Source: Prostheceraeus crozeri
Lineage: Eukaryota; Platyhelminthes; Polycladida; Euryleptidae
Direction of reading: 5' to 3'
Assembly: GCA_907163375.1 (NCBI GenBank)
Contig: CAJQUW010014388.1
Coordinates: 412,167 to 476,166 of the forward strand
Length of the DNA: 64,000 nt
The notes under the pieces are model-generated. The model was not told the origin of the DNA, searched no databases, and saw nothing but the letters and a program-made list of their open reading frames with translations. Made by a program: the position numbers and the translations under genes. Positions 9,127-21,623 of the stretch are shown here, piece after piece (positions within the stretch are counted from its first letter, which is position 1; each line of letters starts with the position of its first letter).

Positions 9127-10347
9127 TCACCGAAGTTCCTGAACACCCCTTTCCTTCGTATAAGCTGATGTCCATCTAATCGTTGACGTGTTCAGCAATA
9201 GGTCAAGAATGGATACAGGAAGTTGCCCCTGTAAATCATTAAGAGATGATCTCTGAGTCAGCTCCTTCACCCTCCGAGCACACAAGTAGAATAGCGGTGC
9301 AACTGAAAAGAGAAAAACGACGAAGAGAAGTCACTAAAATCTAGAAAGTCTAGGCAATTAGTCTAACAGTTTGCACTGTAGATAAGATACTGCAATATGA
9401 TTCTCTAGTATTTGTGACACGTGACTTTCGGTAATGCTCGTAAATGACGTAGTGAAGACTTTAGATGACTCAAAACTCATTGAAAGATGTTTAGGTCCCT
9501 AAGAAGGATATTCACAATGTAAGGAGCGACATCATACAATATTGCAGTTTAGTTTGGCATATGATAGTCGGCATTAGTCGGCATATGATAGTAGAATGTC
9601 CTCAGACTTACACAATGTAAGCACAAAATTCGTTGGCAGGCGTAGACAGTGTAGGAATGTTGTGCTTTAATGATTTTTACAGATGACTTCATATTGAATT
9701 CATTATATCGCAAACTCGCGAATTAAGAATGCATCTCTCAGACAATTTATCACTCTCTTTACTAAACTAACAATGCGAAATTCTAAAAATCTGACCTCGA
9801 TATAAAATTCATCATCCCATTTTTCCGGAATGACCTAGCAGTCATACTCATCCGCATTGAGAGTATGCTCGTGGCAATTATTTTAGACAGAAATTACATG
9901 AAATGAGGTTTCATGCACTTTATCTGATAACGTCGTCCATTTTTATAATACCTCACCTGGCAATTTTATGCGAACATCCCACTTTCTTTCATAATGATTT
10001 TCATCGTAAGGTATGACGAAATGAGCGTCATTGCCAATAAACATTTCCATTCCAAGCTCACGATCGACAGCAATCCAAGGATGAGTAGCGTAGGAAATGA
10101 CAGAATATGATTTGCCACTTCTTAAAGTTTTGTAATGCACTCTGTTGCCCTTAAAATCAATCCACAGCAAATCGACAATCCATGGAGATTTGTTTATAAA
10201 CCGCAAGTAAATTTGAACATCACTATTTTCGGACCTTAGTGTGTTTTCCATGATTTCATCTGACCATATCAAATCCCTTGTCTGCAAGATTGAATGCAAA
10301 TCACAGATAAATAGGGATGGGTTACATGGACGATGAATTTCATTCAC
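9127..10347 (-). CDS. VHL: von Hippel-Lindau protein homologue (join 10347-9957, 9302-9127; 188 aa)
   Basis: pVHL is the substrate receptor of a cullin-2 ubiquitin ligase that binds hydroxylated HIF-alpha. Exon A encodes the beta domain: W62, Y72, S85, Y86, H89 and W91 fall at the spacings of human W88, Y98, S111, Y112, H115 and W117, which line the hydroxyproline pocket. Exon A ends CCAG/GTGAGG. Exon B begins after TTTTCAG at 9302 and gives VAPLFYLCARRVKEL, aligning with the elongin-binding alpha domain (V155, L158 and C162 match V131, L134 and C138). The joined frame is exactly 567 bases to a TGA. The intron interrupts the same codon, in the same phase, as human intron 2; human intron 1 has no counterpart here. 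M33 is an alternative start. The alpha domain is short and its C-terminus is divergent. Confidence 0.87.
9303..9956 (-). other. VHL: VHL intron
   Basis: The 654-bp phase-1 intron begins GTGAGG and ends TTTTCAG on the minus strand. I see no other feature in it. Confidence 0.8.
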
Positions 10348-11044
10348 AATTAATCAATGTTTATACAACGTGTTGTCTTTATATGAATGCCTTTCGGTTC
10401 GTATTTTGACTTTTATAACAAGGTTTAAATTCTTGCAATGATGGATTAAGCGACTTAAAGTAGGCCCACTGTTCTGCATTTGTCATTGCAATTCATAATA
10501 GTTATGCGTCTAAAAACGTAGATAACAGTGTGCATAAAAGCGTCCCTAAAGTGAAGCAAATACATGTATCTGTGTTACAACATGCTCACAAACTTCACTA
10601 AATGTTTGTTATACATCTTGTGATATAATCAAATAAATGCGCATCAATACCTCTTACTATGCTTCAACAAATGTTTCTACTGCATAAGTCAAGAAAGCAG
10701 TTAGCTAAGTGACAAACAAAGATATTTTCAATAGGATTATAAAATGTCAGCAACGAGGGATACTTCCTGATGAATTGATGCATTTCTAATTCTTCGAGTC
10801 GCAAAAAATTGCACAATTATCGAGTCATCAAATGCACTCTGATGAATGGCAATTCACTCTTCGACCGCGATGCATTGTAATATGATGTCTGTGCATTGCA
10901 TACTCTTTATGTGTCATGTAATCATGACCGAAATGATTTTACCATAGAATCATACTACAATGCCACTGTGACCATGTTTGAATTCGGACAGCAATGACTA
11001 TCAGCCTCGGCTGCCTCGTCTTTAATTAGTCATTGCTGTCCTCT
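10348..11044. other. Region upstream of VHL; possible promoter, hairpin near 11000
   Basis: The VHL promoter should lie here on the minus strand, but I see no unambiguous core element. At about 10975-11054 an imperfect inverted repeat (GGACAGCAATGACT and AGTCATTGCTGTCC around a 25-base loop) adjoins the Tc1/mariner relic and may be part of a decayed transposon end. Confidence 0.4.
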
Positions 11045-11225
11045 CAAACATGCTCGCAGCAATACATTTTTAAGACTTTCAGACACTTTATGCCACCTCT
11101 TTTAGATACTTTCCCCTTCTCAAGATCCCATCACACATGTTCGGCAGGATTAAAATCTTGTGATGGTGATGGCCACTCTATCCTTCGAGTATTTCTAGTG
11201 ATGAAACTGATCAGCCATTGATGAG
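11045..11225 (-). pseudogene. Tc1/mariner transposase relic (third catalytic motif)
   Basis: On the minus strand the frame gives RIEWPSPSQDFNPAEHV, a stop, then WDLEK. This is the W-P-x-x-S-x-D-x-N-P-x-E-x-x-W signature around the third acidic residue of Tc1/mariner DDE transposases. The in-frame stop and lack of the rest of the protein show it is a fragment. The inverted repeat at 10975-11054 may belong to it. Confidence 0.7.
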
Positions 11226-14200
11226 CGATGTTTAATGAAAGATGGAATCCGACAGTTTACTAACGATACATAATAAATAACCTAGTTTATAAGTATTGAT
11301 GTAAATATTCATGCTTTTTGAAATTTACGAAAGATTTCAGAATTTGTGACTCACTAAGGTCATAAAGTCAGATCGCTCTCAGAATATTTATTGAACTAAC
11401 TTCCCATACTTTGTATGTCTTCCGGAAGTCTCAACTTTCATTCGGTCATTCGCCCTTATGGGCTTGCATACACCTGTAATGCATTAATCCTAGAAACTTA
11501 CTCTTATTCATAAATATCACCTTCCTCCAAATTTCTCTCCACATGTATTTCTTTTTTAGTCAATCTTTCTCTGATTCTCCTTTACACTCACAACAAGCGG
11601 TCTCTGTTTCTCATACCGCCCTTGCACAGACCGCTGTAGACCGTTTCTTAGAACCGTCGCCAATTCCACATCTTTAGTAACTCTACTCTCGGATGAAACT
11701 GTTATTCAGAACAGAAAGCCTAAACAGTGGGAGGCACGGTGGATTTCTTTTTCTTAGAGAACATATTTACACACTACATCTCGCTTTGTGTATCGATCTC
11801 TCATTTAAAATTACACCATTGTCAAAATTCAGAAGTTAAACGGTTTCTGATGTTGCCAGCATCATTACTGAAAGGCCAAACCTGATACTATACGCCATCT
11901 TTCCTTCACTTCCGTTCACTTCTCTCTTTCAAATTTATTTATCAATTTTACTGCCTTAATTTCATTGATCGCGTAGGTATGTTTGAGTGCAATTAACTTC
12001 AAAGTCAAAGCTTTCTAATGTCAATGCATCTTATAACATTCATAGAAATGTTTATTACCGCATAGCTAACAGTGCTTCCACCATAATAGAACGAACTGTC
12101 GATGTTATTTGAAACGCGAGACGCGAAGCGTCAAGTGTTTTAAGTAACACAGACACTGAGTTCAATTACAGGTGGAAGCACGATAATCTATGCGGTATTA
12201 TATTTCCTGCATGATATTGAGTTCTTGCACTAGTGCGAAGAACTGCAATGATGTCTCAATACATTCCATACATGGATTGTAGATGCAAGAACCACTTTTT
12301 AAATGCACTGACGAAAATGCAAAGAACTGCAATATCATGCTGGAAATATATTTCAGTTCAATGACTAACTTATCCATGCCTTATAGGGTCTTCAATGTTT
12401 TCATAGATATAATTAAATTGGCAATTTTATACCGATGTCACCTATTGACATTAGAAGGCAATTCAAAAGGTGACAGTTATCTTTTCAACTTGAGAGCAAT
12501 GATTCTCTTTGTTCTAGCTTGCGTCCTAATGCCTTGAAACTCATCAGTCTCCCCGGTTAGCCACTGAACAACCCATGATGCTATCACATGACGAGCGTTG
12601 CAACTGAACGAATCGATGAGCGGTTTATGATGCGATTTGAATCCTAATTGATTAATTTTACTGAAACCGTCGTCATTGTATCCATGTTACACTAACAAAG
12701 CTTTGTTTTGCTAGATCATGAGCACAAGTGGTAGGGAAGCCTCTGAGTGACAAGTTTTGATTGATTGATGAAATGCTGCACATTGGTTATTAAAAATCAA
12801 CTATTTTAATCACTGTTTTGGGAGCTTCAGAAAAAGACTATGGTGATTTGTGCTTAGAGATACGAAAAGCAAAAGTTGCTGTCAAGCATCTCCCACAAAA
12901 AACGAAGAGCTTTGCTGCATTGATGTCATCTTTATACAAAAATGAAATCATGGGTTGACAGCGTAAAAAGGACTCATCCGCATCTTCGTGATTGCTTTGT
13001 CTGATAACACAATTTAAAAAATGGCGAAATGTAATAGTTCCACTAACCTTTGTTTTCAATATTCAATGACGTGCTTTAATTTCGATGAAAAAAGTAAGTT
13101 AATTCCATGTACTTTAACAAATCGGCGCATGAGTGATTTTGACTGATGTCCATCTTTCGACATTAACCCACAATTGCAATGATTATGAAGAACCTAAATA
13201 GACACTATGGAGAACAAGCCATGATAAAATACATTCAATTTATGTTATTTCGTTTAATTTTAGACACAGTCAGATGCAATGCAGAGTTCCACTGTAATAC
13301 ATGCCATATAATCAACCATAAAAGAGATAGTAGAAGCAACAAAGCAGACAAGGAAGCCAGACAAGTACTGTACAGTGTACTCGCATATGACCGCACAGAC
13401 GTCTGATTGAATAGCGACTGTAGATTAACGCTAAATTGATCAGAATTGTACAAATGGAAAAAATGATATATAATGTACTACATGCATTTCAAAACCACCA
13501 GTTTGGACATTTGAATATTGATCCACATTAATCACGCAAAACAGAACAATGGCACCGCTGTATGAGTGCTTGGTGTGATTTTTTTATCGAAAAGTTATCC
13601 CCAAATGATTCGCATTTTAGATTTACGAGAATTCCCCAATAAAACATGTCAGGATGAACTATTTATACAGTTGACCTCGAATGATGAGTTGGAATCATAG
13701 TTACAATGTAGGGAGGGGACGTGGTACAGTGTTCCCTAGGTCATGTGATTGAGCACTGGGAGCGTCATTGGAAATCGGCGCAAGAGCATCCGAACTAAAA
13801 ATTTCACGACACTCCAGCAAAAGTCTGACTGACGTCAAGAAACTCCAAGCGTCTAGCGGGTAACTAGTGACTTTGAAACTCTTTTTCCTATTTTGTAGAA
13901 GCTACTTCATTAAGACATGTAGCAGGGGTGGTCGGAGGAAGTAATACGCAGGATATTCACTGAATACCCATCCAATTTTCCATAAAAACATTGCAAAGTG
14001 CATTGTTTGTACTCCAGCTGCTATTTGTGAAGCACAACTGGTCTTGTCTGATATCTAAATTAATCCGATTATTGATTGAAAAACAATTTGACCACATTAA
14101 GTCAGCAGGTGACATTTTCTGTCAGTGATTCCCTTTTACTCTTTCAATCTCTCTCACTCCGCCAACAAAAAATCTAGGGACTGTTTAACAGCAGCTAACG

Positions 14201-15888
14201 ATTGATAGCTTTTTCGATGGGGAGACAATAAAATAGAGTACAACAGTGTGGCCAACGATTTCCGATTTCAAATTTGTAGGACTTTTGCATGATTTTTGAA
14301 AGATTTTTAAGAAATTTGCAATATCATTTAGTAATCATTTATTAAGCACTTCAGTTGATGGACAGTTCAAATAATTGATTTCTAGTGTTGTTATAACTTA
14401 TTAAGGAATGTGTAATTATCAATCTCGCACGTGGCGAATGAAGAAGACGTAGTTGGTACAACAAGTAACAATTTATATTGATTTCTGTAGCACAACTTGC
14501 CAGAAAAACAAATTCTTGATTCGAACACAGACAAAAAAATAAAAATCTTTGTCTGCTTAGCAAGTGTGAATTAAATTATTATCTGACATGCTCAAGCATC
14601 AAAGGGGACAAAGTCGCCATTTTCATCATCGAACGTTCTCGACCAAATGCCACTTCAAGACCACGAACCGGTTTAAGTTTATCTATGTTGTTCTACGTGT
14701 TGTGAAACTTATGTACATATATGTTGAGTGAAAATTGTATACAGATAAAAAATTAAAAAATTAGACCACTTCGTGATGATGATTCATTACCAGCGCAGCG
14801 GTGCTTGGTCAAAAACGTTAGATGATGAAAAATGCCAATTTTTCCATTACAAAAAGTGGGTTCGGTATCCCCAAAACAATAATCTTTGTCAGTTACTAGA
14901 GTTACTAAGATCGCAGGTACATTAATATTTGTATCAGAGCCAGGAAATACTAAATCAGTACAATAAGCTTTATTATTCACAGAAATATATATTTAAAAAT
15001 ACAACTTCCTTTGACTAAGGTGACTTTTGCAGGATCGATTTTGCAGGACTTTTGCAGGTTTTTAGGTTTTTGCCTTTTGTTTTAGGTCAGCCACCGTGGC
15101 AGAAAAATGATGAAATGCGTGACGTTTGGAAGACCGCTCTATTGTCAGAGCCGAAAGTCATCGAATGGCTGTGATGACATGGCGTTGACTTGGATTGTGT
15201 TTTGATTGATTGAACCTTGTAGAATATTATTCAAGCATCTAAGTTGACAAAACTTTTCAGCTATCAATGATGAGAATGGTGCAACGGGGGCACAGGCGAA
15301 AATTCATACTTCTATGGTCTCCAAATAGAAAAAATAAAGAATACATTACGCAAACGTATCGGGGACACCGCAGAATTCTACGTATGCGCGGCAAATTCTC
15401 ATCGTTGAACTATGCAAATGAACGATGCATTTTTCATGCACATTGACAGCATCTAAACATTTCTTCAAAGAATAAATCTATTGTTTGTCTTGTGTTGTCG
15501 GTACAAATTTTTTAAGTAACCTTCAAGTGGACAATAGATGGTCTACAAAACAAAGCTAGCAACACATAGCAACACCGTAGACAAAAGTAAAGAACACACA
15601 ACTTGCGAGCCCACCGAACACCCCTGATTAGTACCGGTATTGGCAAACTAATTTTCTTTTTCCTGGTTCACAATTCACACGGGGTTGGAATCATATACAT
15701 CGATCATGGAATATGTAGCATCTCATCAGCCTCATTTGGACGGGCTAATTATTTCTTGAATATTTCTTTTAATATTGCTTCTATTTCATGCTTCATAACG
15801 TTGATTCATCTTGTATGATCAACGTTTCAAAACACAATATCAAATGTAGATTTGCAACAAAGGTTTGTCGTAGTTCATCAAATATCGA
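11226..15888. other. Host intergenic DNA without recognisable genes
   Basis: No open frame here has recognisable domains or plausible splice partners. A small MITE-like unit at 12054-12198 is listed separately. Just after it, a short stem near 12221-12245 (GTTCTTGCACTAGTGCGAAGAAC-like) and repeated AAGAACTGCAAT words suggest decayed repeat DNA. I see nothing else I can support. Confidence 0.45.
12054..12198. repeat. Small MITE-like inverted repeat, 145 bp
   Basis: The ends ATTACCGCATAG...GTGCTTCCACC (12054-12082) and their inverse GGTGGAAGCAC...CTATGCGGTAT (12171-12198) form imperfect 28-bp terminal inverted repeats with no coding content between them. Confidence 0.65.
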
Positions 15889-16235
15889 AATAGAATGACA
15901 ACTATTAAGTCAATACAAGACACCAACAGCCTTGATTCCACGAACGTGTATTTAAAAATATATAAATACAATTGAAAAAAACTTTTTAAATCTACAATAT
16001 GAACGCTGGTAGCGTTCTGTCAACAATAATATGACAATATGCTGTCGATATCACTTAGAGACGACTTCTGCCTTCACTCGCATTCCTTTTGAACCGTCAG
16101 CGTGGCCTAGTGAAGAAGATTCGAGCTCGTCTCCACCGAGGACTTTGGTTCGATTCCTAGGTCAGGCGAGCGCGATCGGGGAATCAAGGCTGTTGGTGTC
16201 TTGTATTGACTTAATAGCTGTCATTCTTTTTAGAT
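15889..16235. repeat. Foldback element enclosing a tRNA-like SINE core
   Basis: Arms of about 55 bp at 15894-15945 and 16176-16229 are inverted copies (TTAAGTCAATACAAGACACC and its complement). Between them lies a tRNA-like segment with a box A-like GCGTGGCCTAGTG near 16100 and a canonical-looking box B GGTTCGATTCC near 16148. I read this as either a SINE flanked by inverted repeats or a MITE that has captured a tRNA-derived promoter. It is not a folded functional tRNA as far as I can tell. Confidence 0.65.
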
Positions 16236-16671
16236 ATTCAATATCAAATGCATGAAGTCAAAATGAATTCCATTAGCTATACAAATTGAGAATGATTTCT
16301 CTCAATGACAATCTGATCATTAACTCATTGTCAATTTTTCTGTGAAATAAAGTCTTTTGATGCACATGTAATTGTGAAAAAGTAATCTAACGCCTGGCAT
16401 TGAGTCACCGCATGAATCGACTTGAGGAACCTGAGTTGTGACTCGACACAACTCTTAAAAGAGAACACTTAGAAGCAATTGACCCAGCGAAAAATCAAGC
16501 AAACGATGCAAAAATGCAACATCAGAGTCCCTACAGCACAGGAGCATAGCCAGTGCTGACATAGCACGACCTTATTGAAGTGTTGGGAAATTTTTAGTCT
16601 GAATATGCCCAACATTCCTGGCTTCAGAAATCATGACTGAGTCAAAATCATCAAGAGAAACAAGTATAATT
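16236..16671. other. Host spacer, nothing recognised
   Basis: No gene or repeat is seen apart from the 6-bp ATAATT target copy at 16666-16671 that belongs to the next element. Confidence 0.4.
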
Positions 16672-18088
16672 AGGTAAACTGGAATTTACTATCTAGTAGA
16701 ATTAGGAATTCACTATCTAGTAGATTTCTTAAAATATACGACGTAGAATTGCTGCAAACTCGGTGTGTGATACAATCTCGATCATCTCAAAGCATGGGTG
16801 GTTGAATGGAATTCAAAATTAATCCCAAAGATTTCGGAATAAGCAAGAAATTTTGTATGTGCTTGCAAAATTACGTGCTCGCGAATAGAATATTAACAAA
16901 GTTACAAACACATAAAAAACCAAGCGTGTTATTAAAAAAGAGGATCTGAATTATCAACCAATTAAATGCATGAACTTTTTCAATGCTTCTTAGCCAGCTG
17001 TTCCAAGCTTTGCAGAGATTAGCAGCATGGCATTAATTCTGGCACTCCTATATTTTCACTTTAACACACCCTAAATACATCCAAGTCGATTGGAAGCCCT
17101 ACAAACCCTTCACATCATCTGTTATCAGTTTCTGAATGAAATTTCTCCGAAATTCCAACCATAGGCCAACCGCGAGGCAAGTTCGACTTAAGTTTTCGAT
17201 TAACTATCCAGAAGATTGTCCAACTATCAAGTAGATTTCTAATACTGCATGCCCTGTAGTGCATCTCAGTCGAATTTCAGGTCTGGAGACATCATTTCAA
17301 GGGGTTCATCTTCATCAACTTCCCATATCACCAAGAGGTCAGTCATGGTCTCAGATATGCAACTTTCCTTAACGTCGGCCCCAAGTCTGTCCACTATCTG
17401 GAAGATGCCTCTACTATCTACTAGATTTCTCATGCAGTTTCAGAAATCTACTTGATAGTTGGACAATCTTCTGGATAGTTAAGCGAAAACCTAAGTCGAA
17501 CTTGCCTCGCGGTTGGCCTATGGTTGGAATTTCGGAGAAATTTTATTCAGAAACTGATAACAGATGATGTGAAGGGTTTGTAGGGCTTCCAATCGACTTG
17601 GATGTATTTAGGGTGTGTTAAAGTGAAAAATATAGGAGTGCCAGAATTAATGCCATGCTGCTTATCTCTGCAAAGCTTGGAACAGCTGGCTAAGAAGCAT
17701 TGAAAAAGTTCATGCATTTAATTGGTTGATAATTCAGATCCTCTTTTTTAATAACACGCTTGGTTTTTTATGTGTTTGTAACTTTGTTAATATTCTATTC
17801 GCGAGCACGTAATTTTGCAAGCACATACAAAATTTCTTGCTTATTCCGAAATCTTCTAGATAGTAAAGAAATCTACTAGATAGTAGACAGAAAAACAAGT
17901 TAGAAATCTTTGTTTTATATTTAATTGCAGTTTGGGATTAATTTTGAATTCCATTCAACCACCCATGCTTTGAGATGATCGAGATTGTATCACACACCGA
18001 GTTTGCAGCAATTCTACGTCGTATATTTTAAGAAATCTACTAGATAGTGAATTCCTAATTCTACTAGATAGTAAATTCCAGTTCACCT
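16672..18088. mobile_element. 1.4-kb foldback DNA transposon with very long TIRs
   Basis: Left arm 16672 to about 17243 and right arm about 17437-18088 are near-identical inverted copies around a roughly 190-bp centre. ATAATT flanks both ends (16666-16671, 18089-18094), a 6-bp target duplication. Ends read AGGTRAACTGGAATTTACT. The arms are studded with ACTATCTAGTAGATTT words, themselves nearly palindromic, which may be transposase sites. The right arm has an extra block of about 80 bp near 17851-17932. There is no coding sequence, so it is non-autonomous and its superfamily is unknown. Confidence 0.88.
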
Positions 18089-18094
18089 ATAATT

Positions 18095-19714
18095 GACCAT
18101 CAGCTGAAAGTAACGCAAATTTGAAAATCGCGCTGTTATTGTTGGATGATTTTTGATAAATTATAAATGCCATGAATTATCGCTTATAGAGTAGCAGACG
18201 CCCGAACCAGATGGACCACACAAAAATACATACATCCTTTGAAGGCGCGGAATGGTGGAGTGCTGCATAATTTTGTACTCGCTTTATCCAATTGAAGCTC
18301 TGCAATGAGGAAAGGGGAACCATCGTCATGCCACCTTCTGTTGTCACCAATATGAACATGATCTCCTGTTGTTTAGTCAACTACGCAAATGGTGGCACAT
18401 CACGGAACATGTGTTGCCATAAATCAAAAACTTCTAAAGATGGGATGAAGCCTCAAACATACTGCAAAATCATGTTGAACATTTCATGGACTGAGGCATC
18501 TTCAAATGAGGAAACTCGACACACGTCCGAGACAATCCCACTGTGTAGGAATCGATTCTTTGTTTGTCTTCCTCAATGTAATTTTCATTATGTAAATATT
18601 AGATACAACATCAAGTTTAATTGATGATCAGTTGGTTGCTAGTCTATTTTACGACAAAATGTAAACCTAGCTGTACTTGCAGTTTAGTCTTTCAGATTTA
18701 CAAGTACAATAAGTGATTATCACATGATGAATGAAACTATCCCAACTCCAATTTATTACAGCATGCCACTCTTTGTAATTTGATAACTAATTGAACTGAA
18801 AAATCCCTCCAACTTCTAATGAGTCCTCCAAGGTTGACACTTGGTTTTGCATTTGAAGGCTAGTCTATAAATGGTCTGTACTTTTCACTGAGGCCTGTAT
18901 TTTTTGACAAATTTTTTTGATCTAGAAGGAAAATTTAGAATTAGTAGTGTATGTTAGGTTGTAGCTTTTTTGTAGGTTATTTATTGTGTTTTTGACGCTC
19001 AAATCGCATTGTACATTCCAGTTTGTATGTACTAAGGCAAGAATAATTCCGAATTGCATGTCTCAAATGAGTGTCGATGCTAGAGAAAGATGAATTGTGC
19101 ACCAACTGAAAGCCTTGAGAAATGCGCTCATTATATTAGGCGTACGTGAAGAGGAATGTATTGTGACAAGGGAATACATTCCTCAAATGAGCACTAGTCT
19201 ACCAATCAACCATTAAGCATGCACAGCGTACTCATGATTTTTTATTTTGTATTTTATGTCTTACTATATAAAGTTAATGAAATCATGCCTCATTATTGTG
19301 ATGTAATGGCGAGGGACATGCAAGACTTAGTGTGTGAAAAATGGTGCATTTTCAAATGCGACTGTACATTTATAATGTAAAGACAACTCATTCACATCAA
19401 GGAAGTTTCCAGAAAGTGATAACAGAAGCATGATAGGCATCGCAATAATTTAGACTTGATTTAACTCAGACGCCATTATTCCTCTTAAGTCGGAAATAAA
19501 CCGGAAGAAATATCCCCTCCCAAAACCACCTCGCAGAGATGATTTATTTACTTCGGTATGGGTCTGGAATCCAACAATTTTATCTGTCATTGTTGGGTGC
19601 GTGTCATAGGCTATACCCGTTCAGATTCAAGCATGAAATTAATCACTTGGCCTATTGAGCATTTAAGTGTGTCCACAGTCATTTTAAATTATTTAATTTG
19701 TGATGATACATACT
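18095..19714. other. Host intergenic DNA; one perfect stem-loop
   Basis: No supported gene is present. At about 19152-19185 a perfect 12-bp stem GAGGAATGTATT/AATACATTCCTC encloses a 10-base loop. The 110-codon open stretch at 18292-18624 has no recognisable domain. Confidence 0.45.
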
Positions 19715-21615
19715 CAGTGGCGGACCCAAGGGGGGATGCCGGGATGCATCCCCCCCCCCACCAGCTCAAACTTGATTGTGGATTGTAAATGTAAGCAATA
19801 CATTTTGGCAATTAGTTCATTAAAAGTACAAGTAATGATCGTAGTCTGGACCATATTTGGCCCAGTTTCTCTTGTGATTATTTAATAAACACCTGGATTA
19901 CTTATCAACATGGAGACATGAATTAAGGAAAGGCGAGAACCTCTAACCAAGGAATGAAGAGGTCTCTGCAGAAGTTTGCTTACAATAAAACTGCAGCATC
20001 TCTGACGCACAAGGCGCAGGTGACGTGCTGTTTAATGCCGATTTTAGAAGTTCCACTTGAATTATGTAATTTGCAGATGTTATTCCTATCAACTCCGGCA
20101 AGATTTCGTTAAGGTTGAATAAGTGATTCTGGACCTGACGACCAACCGAATTACGCGAGCGGCGAGTGGCGAGTGAGCTATCCACTTGTTCCTGAATTTC
20201 CAATGAGAACGCATGATTTGCACAGTCTCGCATTATTCGTTCTTGATAGCTTTATAAACGATGTCAACTGAGAGGAGAGCCAAGTTGAATTACTGCTGCT
20301 ACTTTTCGTGCAAACTTTCATCCCTATCTGTCCTTCATCATTGGTTATTTTGATTTAAAGTGCATTCAAATTTTGAAGATGAAAATGATGAAATGATGCA
20401 TTCACATTCAAGGTCGGTGGTACAATACAGTATGGGGTAACCCCCTCAGCGGCACCAGAAGCCCTGTCGCTGCGTCGTTTCTGACAGCAGATTCGACTAA
20501 CTCCGGCGTGAGGGACCTCGGCCCCGGGTAACTGCCTGGGTGTTCCTCTTTGGTGGCAAAGCGGAAGAGCTCCGCTATCGAAGCTAAGGAAGAATAACTC
20601 AAGGGCTTAGTGTACCACCGACTTGGCCATGAGAAGTAGGATGACCCCAGTGACGGCTGGTCACCACTTGCTGTATTTTTTAATAGCAAGTTTAGAACTC
20701 CTCCCCTACTTCGTCCGGATGACCTGTCTGGGTGTAGTGTCGAGAGCAACAACTTTGACTGTCTGAGAAGCTAGCAGGTACCCTGATCGGATGCCATCTG
20801 AGAAGGATCGACCTGAGACTGGAGACGGAAGTTAAAAGTTGCGATCGATTCGCCAGTAGCTCCGGTCATGAGTCAGTAGCGCGTCTCATCTCGGAAGTAG
20901 AATTAGGGGAATAGAATTAGTAATTAGGGGAAGTAGAATTAGTAATTCGGAAGTAGAATTAGTAGTTAGGGGTAAAATTTGAACTTGTATTTCCAGTTAC
21001 TTTTGAGAAGTCGTTGAGGTTACACGTACAGCAGCAAGTCTCACAGCCAATTTTTTCAACTATTTTGTTCAGCGTTGATTTTCCACAAGAATACACAAAA
21101 AATGACGAGTAATTTGCTCTTCACATCAGATTTATAAAATTCCTAAGAAAAATCAGTAAAAATTAAAGTACATAGTATGTATATACATGTAAGCTATAGC
21201 TGCTTTAATAAGCCACAAGTAATCGTCATATGAAAACATTATTGCGTTATCACTAACTTATATTGCATTTTAAAGGAATGGATTTATAAAGACTACACAA
21301 TTACAAATTTAGCCTTAGGCCCCATGAATATTGCAGTAAAATTTCTTGCCTTAATGAGATTTCTCAATGATTCTAGGAAAATAGGCTGAAATCATTGCTG
21401 ATAACAAAAGACTATCAATGCTATAACAAATTGTTGTCAACTAATAAGCTTATTTGAAAAGAAGATGTAACTTATGACTGTTGAATTGTAAAACATAATG
21501 CCGTGCCTGAATTTGAATCTACGGATTTATTCAACTAGAGCATTGAGGCACCTGTTTGACTGCTTGAGTACAACACCAATCATCCCCCCACCAGAAATTT
21601 CTGCGTCCGCCACTG
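19715..21615. mobile_element. hAT-type non-autonomous transposon, about 1.9 kb
   Basis: The ends CAGTGGCGGAC (19715) and GTCCGCCACTG (ending 21615) are inverted and flanked by an 8-bp duplication TACATACT/TACATACC (19707-19714, 21616-21623; one mismatch). The CAG-type termini and 8-bp target site are characteristic of hAT elements. Long C and G runs lie just inside both ends. No transposase is recognisable. A GC-richer block near 20410-20900 contains its own inverted pair (GTCGGTGGTACA/TGTACCACCGAC at about 20413 and 20612), and short AAGTAGAATTAGTAATT repeats follow at about 20890-20965. Confidence 0.82.
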
Positions 21616-21623
21616 TACATACC

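Noticed and set aside
9943..10347. VHL as a single-exon gene ending in GEVL
   Set aside because: The apparent end is a strong splice donor (CCAG/GTGAGG) at the conserved intron position, and the alpha-domain exon is found at 9127-9302.
16031..16255. A 74-codon frame across the tRNA-like segment
   Set aside because: It overlaps the A/B box region and one inverted arm; it is better explained as SINE/foldback DNA.
18292..18624. A 110-codon open frame on the plus strand
   Set aside because: No domain, no splice partner, and overlapping open frames on the other strand; composition gives no support for coding.
20408..20752. A 114-codon GC-rich open frame on the minus strand
   Set aside because: No recognisable domain. 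It lies inside a hAT element in a GC-richer block with its own inverted repeats, so the frame is probably chance.
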